Shown here: positions 63,517 to 64,000 of the stretch, piece by piece
Layout of the letters: each line of letters begins with the position of its first letter
Position numbering within the stretch: the first letter of the stretch is position 1
Assembly (NCBI GenBank): GCA_034766995.1
Contig: CM068315.1
Location: forward strand, 51,249,162 to 51,313,161
Reading direction: 5' to 3'
Source of the DNA: Acanthacorydalis orientalis
Lineage: Eukaryota; Arthropoda; Insecta; Megaloptera; Corydalidae
Length of the DNA: 64,000 nucleotides
Notes under the pieces: model-generated
What the model was told of the DNA's origin: nothing
Databases searched by the model: none
What the model saw: only the letters and a program-made list of their open reading frames with translations
Translations under genes and position numbers: made by a program

Positions 63517-64000
63517 GTAGGCATACAATAGGAAAGAAAAAAGAAAATTTATTATTATACCGAAATGCTTTTAAAAAATTAAAAGTTTAACATTCGACGG
63601 CGCACATAAAAAACCATTACAAATGAAAAACGATAAACGCTATAAAGTGCAATTCAGTAAACAATTTCAAGAGTGACTTGTCTTTAAGAAATTCTCAATT
63701 TCGAAATATTTCTTTCATCCTTTACGGAAGATATAGAAATATCGACCAAAATGAAAATTACTGGCAAATTAAAATCAACAGCTTTCACTTCCAGTCCGGT
63801 TCTCAAGCGAGCGACACATTTTCCAACCTACCAATTTAATTCCATTTTCCGTTTCACAGTACAATATATATATTTTTTTAATTATACTTTCCGCCATCCA
63901 TTTCCGCTGAGACATAACACTGTGGAGTTTTGCACACCTTTATATAATGTAAACTGATGAATGAAAATTTGATTCCGGCATTAATTTTATATCTCAATTA

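Overview
This window is eukaryotic nuclear DNA, very AT-rich and full of (TA)n microsatellites. It most likely comes from an insect: the only recognisable host gene has split exons with GT/AG borders, and the mobile elements are mariner, piggyBac and hAT-like relics typical of arthropods. The species cannot be named from the sequence alone. I see no bacterial gene, rRNA, CRISPR array or viral gene.

Host gene. The 3' part of the autophagy gene Atg16 (ATG16L1) lies on the minus strand in five exons: 41348-41468, 29473-29652, 25655-25739, 11291-11437 and 5659-5752. Their phases join without a break to give 208 residues of the C-terminal WD40 propeller, ending at a TAG stop at 5659-5661. The introns are 11.7, 3.7, 14.2 and 5.5 kb. 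I found no upstream exon between 41469 and 64000. The N-terminal ATG5-binding helix, the coiled coil and the first propeller blades are therefore presumably beyond the right edge, which makes the next intron at least 22.5 kb long.

Mobile elements. The Atg16 introns hold four mariner relics (about 6944-7870, 9967-10882, 15520-15913, 19194-19670) and two piggyBac-type elements with TTAA borders (35263-35500, 36752-37305). The second piggyBac element still encodes a broken copy of the C-terminal cysteine-rich region. The stretch upstream of exon 41348-41468 holds another mariner (44513-45080, same family as 19194-19670), a hAT-like MITE inside a TA repeat (55914-56267), a pogo/Tigger-like end (from 58348) and a weak tRNA-like relic (about 47983-48056). 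All transposase frames are broken.

Non-coding structure. About 45 (TA)n tracts occur, often joined to (CA)n or (GT)n. There are several clean hairpins (1556-1650, 17303-17321, 37921-37998, 52645-52676), a degenerate TTAGG-like stretch (17323-17370), and about a dozen CpG-containing, higher-complexity islands that stand out from the AT background and could be regulatory. Nearly all short open frames rich in Tyr-Ile repeats are translated TA microsatellites, not genes. No clearly new gene system was found. The most informative items are the Atg16 exon structure, the paired deletion derivatives of one mariner family, the two TTAA elements and the hairpins.
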